Of a stretch of 64,000 nucleotides of DNA, positions 1 through 8,390 are shown one piece after another. The notes beneath the pieces were generated by a model. It saw only the letters and a list, made by a program, of their open reading frames with translations. It was not told the origin of the DNA and did not search any database. Source of the stretch: Salegentibacter agarivorans. Its GTDB lineage: Bacteria; Bacteroidota; Bacteroidia; Flavobacteriales; Flavobacteriaceae. The DNA lies in NCBI RefSeq assembly GCF_900113135.1, contig NZ_FOOH01000020.1, forward strand, positions 1 through 64,000, read 5' to 3'. Every line of letters begins with the position of its first letter. Position 1 is the stretch's first letter. The translations under genes were made by a program, and so were the position numbers.

Positions 1-254
1 AAACCAATACCACTGACTTCTAGCTGTACTCCATTGGGATATCGCAGGCGATACTGCGAATGAAAAATAGCTGCTTTATCAGGAGTGATATCCACAAATC
101 CATCTGGAGCTTCCGATTTCCTGTTCTTCCATTTTTTAATCCAGTAGTAAAAATTACTACGAGTTATCCCATGATGGTGACAAAAATCTTTTTTACTTAG
201 ACCGCTAACTTCCCATTTCTCGATTAACTCATACATATAGGCTTGCTTATCCAT
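1..254 (-). CDS. IS66-type insertion sequence accessory protein TnpA, partial
   Basis: The frame starts with ATG at 254-252 and runs off the left edge after 84 codons. The N-terminus has the helix-turn-helix pattern typical of IS66 TnpA: a basic helix, then GLSKKDFCHHHGITRSNFYYW (key residues F-C...H-G...F-Y-W), then a lysine-rich linker. TnpA is the small accessory protein encoded ahead of TnpB and the transposase in IS66 elements, and it probably contacts DNA. The C-terminal end lies outside the window. Family assignment is from the motif pattern only. An unrelated small helix-turn-helix protein of another transposon is the main alternative. Confidence 0.72.
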   Translation of the reverse strand, partial: MDKQAYMYELIEKWEVSGLSKKDFCHHHGITRSNFYYWIKKWKNRKSEAPDGFVDITPDKAAIFHSQYRLRYPNGVQLEVSGIG

Positions 255-294
255 TTCTTTTTTGTGGGCAAGCTAGAATTTATCTTAAGTTTAC
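1..294 (-). mobile_element. Right-hand end of an IS66-family element (partial)
   Basis: The reverse strand encodes the first protein of an IS66-type element and the window cuts through it. Reading on the minus strand, a GTAA tetranucleotide (plus-strand TTAC at 291-294) lies about 40 bp upstream of the start codon. IS66 elements commonly begin with GTAA, so I place the tip there. I cannot see the other end, so neither the terminal inverted repeat nor the 8-bp target duplication can be confirmed. The boundary is therefore inference, while the element type follows from the coding sequence. Confidence 0.45.
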
Positions 295-309
295 AAAAGA
301 TGTACTTAG

Positions 310-531
310 CCAACTGGATACGTTAATAAGGGTTCTTTAAGTACTGTTAATTTTATAAAAGAACTTTTCCACTTCTCTTTTCCACAAACCAATACTTCAA
401 GGCAAGGTGAATATCCTAGCCTGTCTGGCTCTTGTGGTAAAAGCCATTACATCCAGGCAACACGATTAAAAGTATCAATAGATAATTCGGCAGGTACATG
501 GATTTTAAGCGCCTACAAATCCACCTTATAA
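310..531 (+). pseudogene. C-terminal remnant of an unidentified protein next to the IS66 end
   Basis: An open frame of 73 codons has no start codon and ends at TAA 529-531. It follows an in-frame TAG at 307-309 and lies just right of the inferred insertion-sequence tip. Its composition is protein-like: Gly/Ser/Cys-rich in the middle (SLSGSCGK), then a beta-type stretch (QATRLKVSIDNSAGTWILSAYK). This looks like the tail of a gene cut by the insertion or by decay. I do not recognise the family. It could also be a chance open frame, although the codon use is more protein-like than the surrounding AT-rich DNA. Confidence 0.4.
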
Positions 532-1085
532 ATTAAAAAATATCAACTCTTACCACTTCTGGTAAATTCTCAAGGTACCATCCGCTATTGCCCAAGGGAC
601 TATGGTCCGCTTTAAAATCTCTTCAGGTATCATCATTCTTTATAATTAGTTACGATTAAGACCAATAAAAACCGGACATCCCCATTTCTAATTTCAAGAA
701 TTAGAAGCAGTACCGATGAATGATGTCCGGCCCTTTCTATTTAACCATCTTCCCTCTAATATAATTGGATTAAAAATACAGAATGATTAGTGTTGATTTT
801 AAATGTTTAACAGGTTATAACACAGGCTGGTATTTTTTATCTTAATAAAAAATAAAATTTTTAAAAAATATTTTTTAGAATAATTTTCGACCTTAAATAT
901 CATCTAATTTATTTTAAATCAATTTTAAAATAGTTTAGGGATTTGTATCTTGATATGTGTTTCATACTTATGTGAACACCATATAGAAAGCAGAATTAAA
1001 AGTACATATGGTAGAATTCTATGGCTTTTAAGATACCATAAAAAGTGTTTATGTACGTTATTTAAATGATTATAAATCATAATTG
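532..1085. other. Non-coding stretch with a compound hairpin at 672-730
   Basis: No convincing gene is present. A perfect 9-bp inverted repeat, CCGGACATC (672-680) and GATGTCCGG (722-730), encloses a second perfect 7-bp hairpin, TCTAATT (687-693) and AATTAGA (699-705), so the transcript could fold into a stem with a nested stem. A pyrimidine-rich tail follows. It may be a terminator for whatever lay to the left, or the end of a decayed mobile element. A 28-codon minus-strand frame at 550-636 is noted but not supported. The rest is very AT-rich and probably holds the promoter of the downstream gene. Confidence 0.4.
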
Positions 1086-2348
1086 ATGAGGCAGGTAATT
1101 ATTAAAATCCCAAAAGGAAACCAGGATAAAATTTTCCAAGCTATAGAAAAATTTGAAGGTAAAAACACCTTTCATTTTTCTTCTGATAAAAAGGAGGTTT
1201 ATTTTACGTATTTACCTAACGAAAAAGTAAATAATTTTTTAAAGGAAATAGATGAGCTGGAAGAACTAGAAATAGTTCTGATTCCCAGAGGGGTAGTTAC
1301 CTTATATCCTCCGGCTTCTGAGGCACCTCAACAGGCGACAGATGTTCAAACCAAAAGCTCTTTGGAAATTTACCTTGGTGGTATACAAAGTGTAGGATCT
1401 CTTTTCGGTTTAGTAGCCTATTCATTTGTTGCAGGGATAATTGTATGGATTGGTCTCTTCACTACAACTACTTATCTTTTAGTTGCGGCTATGCTCGTAG
1501 CTCCTTTTGCAGGACCGGCTATGAATGCCGCGCTGGGAACTGCAGCTGGTAAAATGGGGCTTTTAAAAAGTAGTTTGGGCAGATACGGTCTTGCCATAGG
1601 GACAGGAATTATAGCCAGTATTCTAATGAGTATATTTTTTCCTCTAAACGCACTTACTCCTTTAATGGAAGAAGTGAGCCAGGTTTCAAAATTTGCCATT
1701 TTCCTGCCTCTGGTTTCTGGATTTGCAGGAGCAATAAATATATGCCAGAGTGAAAGAGATAGTTTGGTTTCTGGTGCGGCTGTGGGTATTTTAGTAGCTG
1801 CTTCTTTAGCTCCTCCTGTGGGACTTATAGGAATAGGACTCTATATGGGCGATTGGCAAGTTGTATTTAGTAGTCTTTATAGAATCGTTCTTCAATTATT
1901 AGGAATTCATTTTGCTGCTACATTAGTATTTTATTTCTACGGCAAGGTAACACCTAACGGGGTGCGATTTGTAAACGGAAAAAAACGAGCAGGAATAATT
2001 ACTACCGCTATAATTTTATTGGCCATAGGTAGTATGATGTTCTGGCAATTTAAACAACCTCCCTTTTATCGAAAAGCAAGCCTTAATACTGAACTTACAG
2101 ATGAACTTAATTCTCAACTGAGAAAATTAGACTCTTCTATTGTGATTCTTAATAAAAGTGTCTCATTCACAAATACTAAATATAAAGATACGCCAGTAGC
2201 AATTTTTAAATCGACCGTATTAAAAAAAGATCCTAATATCTCAGACAATCAACTTAAAACACAAATCATAACTCACCTTAAGGAAAATATGAAATATGAA
2301 ATAAAAAATTTATATGAAGTGTACCAAATAGATGTAGTTAGTGAGTAA
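1086..2348 (+). CDS. DUF389 family integral membrane protein
   Basis: The protein has 420 residues with three regions. A soluble N-terminal domain of about 90 residues resembles the ferredoxin-like head of DUF389 proteins. A block of hydrophobic helices from roughly residue 95 to 325 contains the family hallmark LLVAAMLVAPFAGPAMNAALG. A charged C-terminal soluble tail follows the last helix near residue 325. The start is set at the ATG of 1086; the TTG immediately before it is in frame but less likely. The molecular function of DUF389 is unknown. The gene stands alone and converges on the hydrolase gene to its right. Confidence 0.85.
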   Translation: MRQVIIKIPKGNQDKIFQAIEKFEGKNTFHFSSDKKEVYFTYLPNEKVNNFLKEIDELEELEIVLIPRGVVTLYPPASEAPQQATDVQTKSSLEIYLGGIQSVGSLFGLVAYSFVAGIIVWIGLFTTTTYLLVAAMLVAPFAGPAMNAALGTAAGKMGLLKSSLGRYGLAIGTGIIASILMSIFFPLNALTPLMEEVSQVSKFAIFLPLVSGFAGAINICQSERDSLVSGAAVGILVAASLAPPVGLIGIGLYMGDWQVVFSSLYRIVLQLLGIHFAATLVFYFYGKVTPNGVRFVNGKKRAGIITTAIILLAIGSMMFWQFKQPPFYRKASLNTELTDELNSQLRKLDSSIVILNKSVSFTNTKYKDTPVAIFKSTVLKKDPNISDNQLKTQIITHLKENMKYEIKNLYEVYQIDVVSE

Positions 2349-2953
2349 AATTACCTGATTACACTCCTTTGAAGCTTTAAGCCTAAATATTTTCGCCACT
2401 ATTTATAGAGTTATTTTTTACATCTATTCATTAAGTTCGGTAATTAGATTAAAATTATTTGAAACCTGATTCTCCAGATGGCACATACCTGGTAAATTAG
2501 TTCAACTAAATCCATTCTTTCCTGCATTCCATGGGACTGCTCTATATCCAATGTTCCAAAAAATGAATAGAAAACCCATTTATTCTTTGTTCATATATTT
2601 TATCCTTAAATTAAATCCTGACATAAGATATAAACCCTTTATGATTGGTTGAGATAATAAATTTATAAGTTGTTCTAAACCTTAAAGGTGTGAGAAACAC
2701 CGATAATATCAAATTCATTTTCAGTAAATTCCTGAATATGAGCTTTACAAAATCTACTCCCTTTCCCGGTTTTAAAACCTTTTTAATTTTGGTTTTTTCT
2801 TATTTGATTAATAACAAACAGGTTATCCGGCAGAAATAAACTTAAAATTAGACGAAGGAAAAACAAATCTGCCGGAATACCTGATTTTTATGATCCGGAA
2901 AGAAATATGGTTAGTTAGAACTTCTGGTATTTGAATCTTCCCGGCTTGATTTT
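2349..2953. other. 600-bp gene-free stretch with short inverted repeats and a possible gene tail
   Basis: No intact gene is seen. An 8-bp inverted repeat (CCGGCAGA 2827-2834, TCTGCCGG 2868-2875) has a 33-base loop. On the minus strand, 2675-2782 gives a 35-codon frame ending in TAG, with a protein-like sequence that includes SRFCKAHIQEFTENEFDIIG. It has no start codon and may be the tail of a lost gene, but I cannot name it. The remainder looks like ordinary AT-rich spacer between convergent genes. Confidence 0.35.
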
Positions 2954-2975
2954 TTAACCAGAAGTCTTTTTATTT
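2920..2975. terminator. Hairpin at the 3' end of the MBL-fold gene
   Basis: ACTTCTGGT (2920-2928) and ACCAGAAGT (2957-2965) form a perfect 9-bp stem. The stem overlaps the stop codon of the minus-strand hydrolase gene. A T-rich tract follows on the plus-strand side, so it could stop transcripts coming from the DUF389 gene, or both convergent transcripts. No strong T-run follows on the minus side. Confidence 0.35.
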
Positions 2976-3811
2976 TCATTTCTTACGAATTTTCCGTGTG
3001 AAGGGATAGCTTCCTTTTCAAAGTTTCGAACTAGCTCCAACAAACCTTCTGTGAATTCTGCTCCTTCCATATATTCGCCGTGTCCTGTTATAACCTTCTC
3101 TGGTTCTAATTGCTGTAGTTTTTCTACCGATTCCTGGGCCATTTCCCAATTTGTAGTTAAGTAAACAGGCGGTCCATATATTCCTTTTTTCTGAGTTAAC
3201 ACGCTGTATAAAGAATCTTGTTTAACAGTAGTAAAAGTATCACCTGCAATTAAAAATCTATCTTTTTCTCTAAATAATGCAATTTGTCCAGGAGCATGAC
3301 CTGGGACATGATACCATTTCCATTCTGGAAGTTCCGGAATAGTTCCATCTTCAGGCAATTCATTTAGTCTACATGTTATATTAATAGGTTCAATAGGGTA
3401 GATAGAAGAAAATTTAGCAAGCATCCCTCCTTCTACACCATCATCTGGCTCGGGATATCTTTTTTCACCAGTTAAATAAAGAAATTCTAAAGGATGGGCA
3501 TAAACTGTGGTATTCCATACATCTAAGAGATGAATAATGCCTCCAACATGATCAAAGTGACCGTGGGTAAGAATAATAGCTTTTGGTGGGTTATTTTTTC
3601 CGAATCTTTTTTCCGCTGCATTTTGTATTTCCTGCCCAGAATTTGGCATACCTGCATCAATTAGTACCCAATCCTCACTATGCGGTTCTCCTACCATTAT
3701 TACATTCACAATCTTATTAGTATAGTAGAAAATATCACTACAAACTGCTTCTCCTTTTCCACTTCTAATAGAGGTAATTGGTATTGTATGTTGGTCTTTT
3801 CCTTCTTCCAT
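2954..3811 (-). CDS. MBL-fold (metallo-beta-lactamase superfamily) hydrolase
   Basis: This is a 285-residue soluble protein without a signal peptide. The metal-binding signature is HGHFDH at residues 83-88. A later GHAPGQIALF histidine and the aspartate of IAGDTF complete a binuclear metal site, and ITGHGE supplies the last histidine. This arrangement fits the glyoxalase II / lactonase-like branch that hydrolyses thioesters, lactones or similar esters. The substrate cannot be told from sequence. The gene follows the terminator of the manganese catalase transcript, so it probably has its own promoter. Confidence 0.82.
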   Translation of the reverse strand: MEEGKDQHTIPITSIRSGKGEAVCSDIFYYTNKIVNVIMVGEPHSEDWVLIDAGMPNSGQEIQNAAEKRFGKNNPPKAIILTHGHFDHVGGIIHLLDVWNTTVYAHPLEFLYLTGEKRYPEPDDGVEGGMLAKFSSIYPIEPINITCRLNELPEDGTIPELPEWKWYHVPGHAPGQIALFREKDRFLIAGDTFTTVKQDSLYSVLTQKKGIYGPPVYLTTNWEMAQESVEKLQQLEPEKVITGHGEYMEGAEFTEGLLELVRNFEKEAIPSHGKFVRNENKKTSG

Positions 3812-3872
3812 TTTGATTAGACTATATTTTCCTTCCTAAACCTTTCTAACATATTCGTTTTTTTACAATGTA

Positions 3873-3920
3873 TAAAAAGTCATTCCGATCCTTCCCCCCA
3901 ATCAGAATTCACGGAATGAC
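3873..3920 (-). terminator. Rho-independent terminator of the manganese catalase operon
   Basis: Read on the minus strand, GTCATTCCG and CGGAATGAC (plus-strand 3912-3920 and 3879-3887) form a perfect 9-bp stem directly followed by five T residues. It lies 17 bp beyond the catalase stop codon. The loop is long (24 bases) and rich in G on the transcribed strand. Confidence 0.65.
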
Positions 3921-3936
3921 ACAACACAAAACTTTT

Positions 3937-4806
3937 TTATTTCAGCTTATCGATGGTGTCTTCTGCCATAGAAGGGTTAGCCTTCATTTGTTCTTTTTGA
4001 GCAAAACCATGAGGATGCGGTTTTCCGAGATTAGGTTTTTTCCCTAAAGGTTTAGCTTTTTCAAATGTAAATGTTCCCTTACCATCTATGGATTGACCTT
4101 CACTCCACCTCCCTTTAGCCTTAGATTCTCCATCAATATGTGTAGAAATAAAGTTGTAGTTGAAATCAGGATTTTCTTCTGCTTGTGGGAAAATGTTAGG
4201 GATTGGATGGTTACCTTTTACGCCACCTAATTCTTCCAAAACTGCAAGCCACTGATTTTGGTGCATGGTATCTCTGGCAATTAGAAAAGCCAGCATGTCC
4301 TTCATTCCTTTATCATCAGTAGATTTCCATAAGCGTGTAGCTAGTATTCTTCCTGCTGACTCAGCGGTTACATTGGCATACATATCAGCTGCCAAATTTC
4401 CTGTAGCTACTACGTAGGCTCCGCTAAAAGGTACACCACTACTATCTACAGCCATAGCAGACATGCCACTGGATAAGATATGGCGAGGATTTGCTCCGCC
4501 CATTATTTGTTCCATAAAAGGGTCTTTAGCAACTTCATCTTTTAAATCGTTTGTTGCTCCCTCCAGGTTTAAAGCTACAGCGGTAGCTAGCAATTCTATG
4601 TGAGCCATTTCTTCAGTTCCGGTTTCCAAAAGCATATCCCTGTATTTTTCAGGACCGCGTGCTCCCCAGGCCTGGAACATATATTGCATACATACTTTCA
4701 TTTCCCCTTCAATACCTCCAATGGCTTGCTGTAACATCTTAGCAAATTGAGGGTTTGGTTTATCGACTTTTACATCGAATTGTAATTTTCCATCGTGATA
4801 AAACAT
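3937..4806 (-). CDS. Manganese catalase
   Basis: The protein has 289 residues, a normal length for non-haem dimanganese catalases, which turn hydrogen peroxide into water and oxygen in the cytosol. The metal ligands are all visible: E35 (in GIEGEMKVCMQY), E66 and H69 (in TEEMAHIE), E149 (in TAESAGR) and H182 (in RDTMHQNQW), at almost the same numbers as in the Lactiplantibacillus enzyme. It is the last gene of a likely three-gene minus-strand unit with the SPW-repeat protein and the YciE/YciF-like protein, and a clear terminator follows. The context is oxidative stress defence. Confidence 0.93.
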   Translation of the reverse strand: MFYHDGKLQFDVKVDKPNPQFAKMLQQAIGGIEGEMKVCMQYMFQAWGARGPEKYRDMLLETGTEEMAHIELLATAVALNLEGATNDLKDEVAKDPFMEQIMGGANPRHILSSGMSAMAVDSSGVPFSGAYVVATGNLAADMYANVTAESAGRILATRLWKSTDDKGMKDMLAFLIARDTMHQNQWLAVLEELGGVKGNHPIPNIFPQAEENPDFNYNFISTHIDGESKAKGRWSEGQSIDGKGTFTFEKAKPLGKKPNLGKPHPHGFAQKEQMKANPSMAEDTIDKLK

Positions 4807-4849
4807 ACATTAATTTTTGGTTAATAAATAATTCAATATATCATCTTCT

Positions 4850-5203
4850 TTATGCCTTTTCTGGATATCTGGGTTCTTTGGAGGTAATAAAACTGATAAT
4901 TATTTCTCCTATACCTATAATTAAAAATGGTAAATAAATTTCATCAACAAAGCCAAATAACCAGGGAGAAATTGCGAGTAATAATCCTGCCAAAATATCT
5001 ATAAAAAGGTGGATCTTAAAGGGGATTATCCCCACTAGTCCCATTTCATAATCGGTAATTGCACTATAAAAAATAGTACTAACGCCTAGGGATATTAACA
5101 ACCATTTAGCTGTAGGATTACTTATGACCAGGATAAATGGTATGATAATTAAGAATAATCCAACTAAATAATCGATATAGCCGTGAATCTTTGTTGGTAT
5201 CAT
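4850..5203 (-). CDS. SPW-repeat integral membrane protein (copy 1)
   Basis: This small protein (117 residues) has about four membrane helices. The SPW repeat shows as ISPWLFGF near residue 84, and the sequence starts MIPTKIHGYIDY. I chose the ATG at 5203 because the paralogue at 16423-16782 begins with the equivalent MIRPKVHGYLDY. A longer frame starting at 5272 would overlap the upstream gene by 44 bp and add an unmatched basic extension. The function of SPW proteins is unknown. Here it sits between a ferritin-like protein and manganese catalase in a stress-type unit. Confidence 0.8.
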   Translation of the reverse strand: MIPTKIHGYIDYLVGLFLIIIPFILVISNPTAKWLLISLGVSTIFYSAITDYEMGLVGIIPFKIHLFIDILAGLLLAISPWLFGFVDEIYLPFLIIGIGEIIISFITSKEPRYPEKA

Positions 5204-5228
5204 ATTTACTAGATTTGATAATTTGTAT

Positions 5229-5714
5229 TTAGGCTTCTGCTTTTTTATTGATTTTATCTTTCGCGAGATCATTTAGATCTTCATCTGCCCTATACTCTTC
5301 TTCTAGGCTTTGTACAAGTTTTTCTGCTTCCTTATCATATCCTAATTCTTTTGCATATCTTATAAGAGTGCCATATCCAGATATTTCATAATGTTCAATT
5401 CTTTGAGCTTCTGCAATTATACCTGCATCTTTCACATCATCTTCAGCATCTTCAGCCAGGAAACTCTCTGCTTCCTCTATCAGTCCCTTCATAGCTTTAC
5501 AATCTTCTCCAGATGGATCTATATTGAGGTTTTCGCATACTTCTTCTATACGTTTTTTTTGGAATCTAGTTTCTTCTAAATGATTTTTAAAAGAATTTTT
5601 AAGGTTTTCGTTTGTTGCTTGCTCGAGCATCTTTGGAAGTGCCTTAATTAATTGATCTTCTGCGCTATATAGATCCTTTATTCGGTGTTCAAACAAATCT
5701 TTTAAAGTTTTCAT
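5229..5714 (-). CDS. YciE/YciF (DUF892) ferritin-like protein
   Basis: This is a 161-residue helical protein beginning MKTLKDLFEHRIKDLYSAEDQ. That start and the later AQRIEHYEISGYGTLIRYAKELG segment are characteristic of the YciE/YciF group of four-helix, ferritin-like proteins. Conserved Glu and His residues (E19, and E/H in AQRIEHYE) probably bind a di-iron centre. Homologues are linked to general or osmotic stress, and peroxide-linked ferroxidase activity has been proposed. It is the first gene of the unit with the SPW protein (25 bp away) and manganese catalase. Confidence 0.88.
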   Translation of the reverse strand: MKTLKDLFEHRIKDLYSAEDQLIKALPKMLEQATNENLKNSFKNHLEETRFQKKRIEEVCENLNIDPSGEDCKAMKGLIEEAESFLAEDAEDDVKDAGIIAEAQRIEHYEISGYGTLIRYAKELGYDKEAEKLVQSLEEEYRADEDLNDLAKDKINKKAEA

Positions 5715-6173
5715 AGAATACTATTTAATGGTTAAACGATCAGAACTATTCTAAAATTAATAAGGAAATCGAGGATTCTATATTAATTAGACTTCAAACA
5801 TTTGTTAATATGAATAATACTTAGAAAATTATAAATTATCATTAATGACAGGCACTCCCAGGATTTTGAAATTAAAATGAACTGCATAAATGTTAAAACC
5901 ACGGGTGAGATAAAGTGATTTTTTATTAATGTTTTCCTATTGCTTTAATCATCTTCTTTAATCAAACTTATGATATTGAAATTTTGGCCACAAATGTCAA
6001 ATAGATCTTACAGGAGAAGATTAGGTACTACCAAACAGCATAATAACAAAAAAGGCTGTCCTATTAGACAACCCCTCTTATTTTTAAATAATAAGCAAGA
6101 TTTCAATTTCTTTCCTTAAAGGAGATACCTTCCTTGAAATATTCAGGTTGAAAATCAAGTTACAAGAAGGAAT
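5715..6173. other. Intergenic region between stress unit and Gfo/Idh/MocA gene
   Basis: No gene is seen. It holds the promoter side of the minus-strand YciE/YciF unit and the 3' side of the next minus-strand gene, including the hairpin at 6048-6073. The rest is AT-rich spacer without repeats that I can support. Confidence 0.4.
6048..6073 (-). terminator. Terminator of the Gfo/Idh/MocA-like gene
   Basis: On the minus strand GGTTGTC, a six-base loop and GACAGCC form a 7-bp stem with one mismatch, followed by six T residues (plus-strand A run 6048-6053). It lies about 100 bp past the stop codon of the gene at 6174-7187. Confidence 0.6.
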
Positions 6174-7187
6174 TTACGGTGAGGGTTGATTATAAATTTG
6201 ATGGACCACACCTGCAAGGGCTAACATTTCTTTGGCATTTTTTTTATCATATCCTTTTTCAGCTCTTAAACTCCAAATCCACTCTTGTATGGCTGCATCA
6301 ACAAATACATCTGGAGGGGAGCTTACTATACTTAAATATTCATTTTTATACTCCTCCACTATTAAATCATGTTCCGATTTATCGTGGTTTCTTAATCTAA
6401 GATCCCCCTTCTCTCCATGATAATCTGCTTCTATTGTCCGTTTTCTGGTTCGAGGAAGGTTTCTGGAACACCTAAGGTTTATTAATGTTCCGTTTGCAGT
6501 TATACAAGTCAGTAATAAATAATCTTCGCAGAATGGATTCTGTTTTTCAATTTTTTTCCCTCTTTTATAAGGGATAACGGTTAAATATTTAATTTCGGGA
6601 TAATTGAGAGATTTTAGAGCAATATCCAGCAAATGAACACCAGTATCCATAAATCCTCCAAAAAAGTTAGTGTGATTTTTACAAGAAGCCGTACCTTCAT
6701 CCGATTGATTCTTATAATAGGTAAGATCAATTTGGTGAATTTTTCCTAGTTTACCCTTTCTTACAATATCATTAAGCTCTAAAAAGCCTCGGGTAAACCG
6801 AAAAGGTAAATTAAAACAAACCAGGATATTCTTTGATTTGGCTATTTGAAGAAAATGTTCTAAACCCTCAAGCTGACTTAAAAAATTGGCATTACAAAAG
6901 AAGGATCTTGCTTTTTTAAATGATGGCTGATATTTTTTTAATTGTAGATCCACATAATCTGCCAATATTATTCCATTCGTTGCACTTTTAAAGAATTCTT
7001 TTTCACAACTTAAAAATTCAGCAGAAGGAATTTCGTTAATAATTTCCTTTGGGTTATTTAAATTCTTATCAAGTACTACAAAATCGATATTTAAATTTTG
7101 CTCATTCTTTAAACGAGAAATTTGATTTACACCCAAGCGACTAGCCCCTATAATACCAATCCTTAAAAATTTCCCTTCGTCCTCCAT
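6174..7187 (-). CDS. Divergent Gfo/Idh/MocA-family oxidoreductase-like protein
   Basis: The protein has 337 residues. The N-terminus is a Rossmann start (LRIGIIGASRLGVNQISRL), and the C-terminal part keeps the family pattern FMDTGVHLLDIALKSL near residues 170-190. The usual catalytic EKP motif after the second Rossmann strand is not evident; the matching position reads SFFCNANFLSQLE. Enzymes of this family oxidise or reduce sugars and inositols with NAD(P). Loss of the lysine suggests an altered reaction or a non-catalytic role. It is a single gene followed by its own terminator and preceded by two AraC-type regulators on the same strand. Confidence 0.72.
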   Translation of the reverse strand: MEDEGKFLRIGIIGASRLGVNQISRLKNEQNLNIDFVVLDKNLNNPKEIINEIPSAEFLSCEKEFFKSATNGIILADYVDLQLKKYQPSFKKARSFFCNANFLSQLEGLEHFLQIAKSKNILVCFNLPFRFTRGFLELNDIVRKGKLGKIHQIDLTYYKNQSDEGTASCKNHTNFFGGFMDTGVHLLDIALKSLNYPEIKYLTVIPYKRGKKIEKQNPFCEDYLLLTCITANGTLINLRCSRNLPRTRKRTIEADYHGEKGDLRLRNHDKSEHDLIVEEYKNEYLSIVSSPPDVFVDAAIQEWIWSLRAEKGYDKKNAKEMLALAGVVHQIYNQPSP

Positions 7188-7321
7188 TTATAAAAATTTA
7201 AAGATTCTAAACCTTTATTTCTCAAATTGAGGGATCAAAATTAGGTATGATTATAAAAAGGAAATGTAATTTTTGAATTAAAATATAACAAATTCAATTT
7301 TTTCAATCTATAGTCTCAAAA

Positions 7322-8344
7322 TTATTTTGCTAACTCAGCTTTTTTCTTAAATTCTTTAGGTGTTAAACCATATTTTTCTTTAAATACTTTTGAGAAATAA
7401 CTTCTACTATTTATTCCTACCCTATCGGATATTTCGTTAATCTGTAAATCTGTGTTTAATAGCAGGTCTCTGACAAGTTGAAGTCGATGTCTTTTTATAA
7501 ATTCGTGAACGGTAAGACCATATAAGGTTTTAAAACCATTTTGCAATTTGTTCTGGTTAATTCCCACTTCAATGGAAATCCCTCTAACCCCGAGGTTTTT
7601 AAAAATATTTTCTTCAATAAATTCAGCTGCATCTTTTACTGCCCCTAGTTCGTAACGCGTTAAAATTTCAGCATTTCCCTCTTCTCTCAGGGCATCTTCA
7701 TACTGCAAGATCTCCTCAGCTAACATTTGAATAGTAAAAGCTTCCAAAAAAAGTTTCCGTATAAAATTCTCTTTTTTATAACTATTCATATCCTCAAAAA
7801 GGTCGGCTATTTTTAGGGAATAATAACCATTATGGTAAAAGCTTTTTAATGCGCTTACATCATAGAAAACTTGTGATAAGCTTGAAGATACACCTAACAA
7901 CTTACATGCTAATTTTTGTTCAAATTCTATTCTATTTAGCTCTATGCTCGAAAAGCATGTTTCTTTCCCTTTTTCAAACTTTAAAATATGCCCATTATTT
8001 TTTTCGCTGGCCACAATTGCATGTTGGTATTGATCAATCTTATGGAGCTGATCACCATTTGAAAACCGATGTTTAAGTTGGCCTTCGGTTACATATATAA
8101 ATTTCAAAGGATGAACTTCACTCTTAATAAAATGAATTTCTGTATTTTTATGAAACTTACAATCATATTGTATAAAACCCAAACCGTTAGGGAATTGAAT
8201 TCCTGAGATCTTACCAGTACCTAAGGATGTAGGTAACTTTAATTTTAGTTCCTTACAGGTTTCTTCTACCTCTACCCCAAAAGCTTTCCCTAAATCCAGC
8301 ATCACATCATCGATTGGGATAGCATTTACTTTAAATACTTGCAT
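7322..8344 (-). CDS. AraC-family transcriptional regulator (tandem copy 1)
   Basis: The protein has 340 residues. The C-terminal 100 residues form the double helix-turn-helix AraC domain, with the signature INEISDRVGINSRSYFSKVFKEKYGLTPKEFKK spread over about residues 300-335. The N-terminal 230 residues form a cupin-like sensing region with HPLKFIYVTEG and a conserved LHKIDQYQHAIV segment. The same layout is found in the next gene, so the two are tandem duplicates separated by 46 bp. The target is unknown; candidates are the neighbouring stress genes or the Gfo/Idh/MocA gene downstream. Confidence 0.85.
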   Translation of the reverse strand: MQVFKVNAIPIDDVMLDLGKAFGVEVEETCKELKLKLPTSLGTGKISGIQFPNGLGFIQYDCKFHKNTEIHFIKSEVHPLKFIYVTEGQLKHRFSNGDQLHKIDQYQHAIVASEKNNGHILKFEKGKETCFSSIELNRIEFEQKLACKLLGVSSSLSQVFYDVSALKSFYHNGYYSLKIADLFEDMNSYKKENFIRKLFLEAFTIQMLAEEILQYEDALREEGNAEILTRYELGAVKDAAEFIEENIFKNLGVRGISIEVGINQNKLQNGFKTLYGLTVHEFIKRHRLQLVRDLLLNTDLQINEISDRVGINSRSYFSKVFKEKYGLTPKEFKKKAELAK

Positions 8345-8390
8345 TCCTATAATTTTTGGTTAGTGTAAAAGGTACGGTTAAAATATTAGA

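Noticed and set aside
550-636. 28-codon minus-strand frame beginning with two ATG codons
   Set aside because: Too short, with no context and no recognisable sequence.
5204-5272. Upstream extension of the first SPW-repeat protein
   Set aside because: It overlaps the preceding gene and is not matched by the second SPW paralogue, whose start aligns with the internal ATG at 5203.
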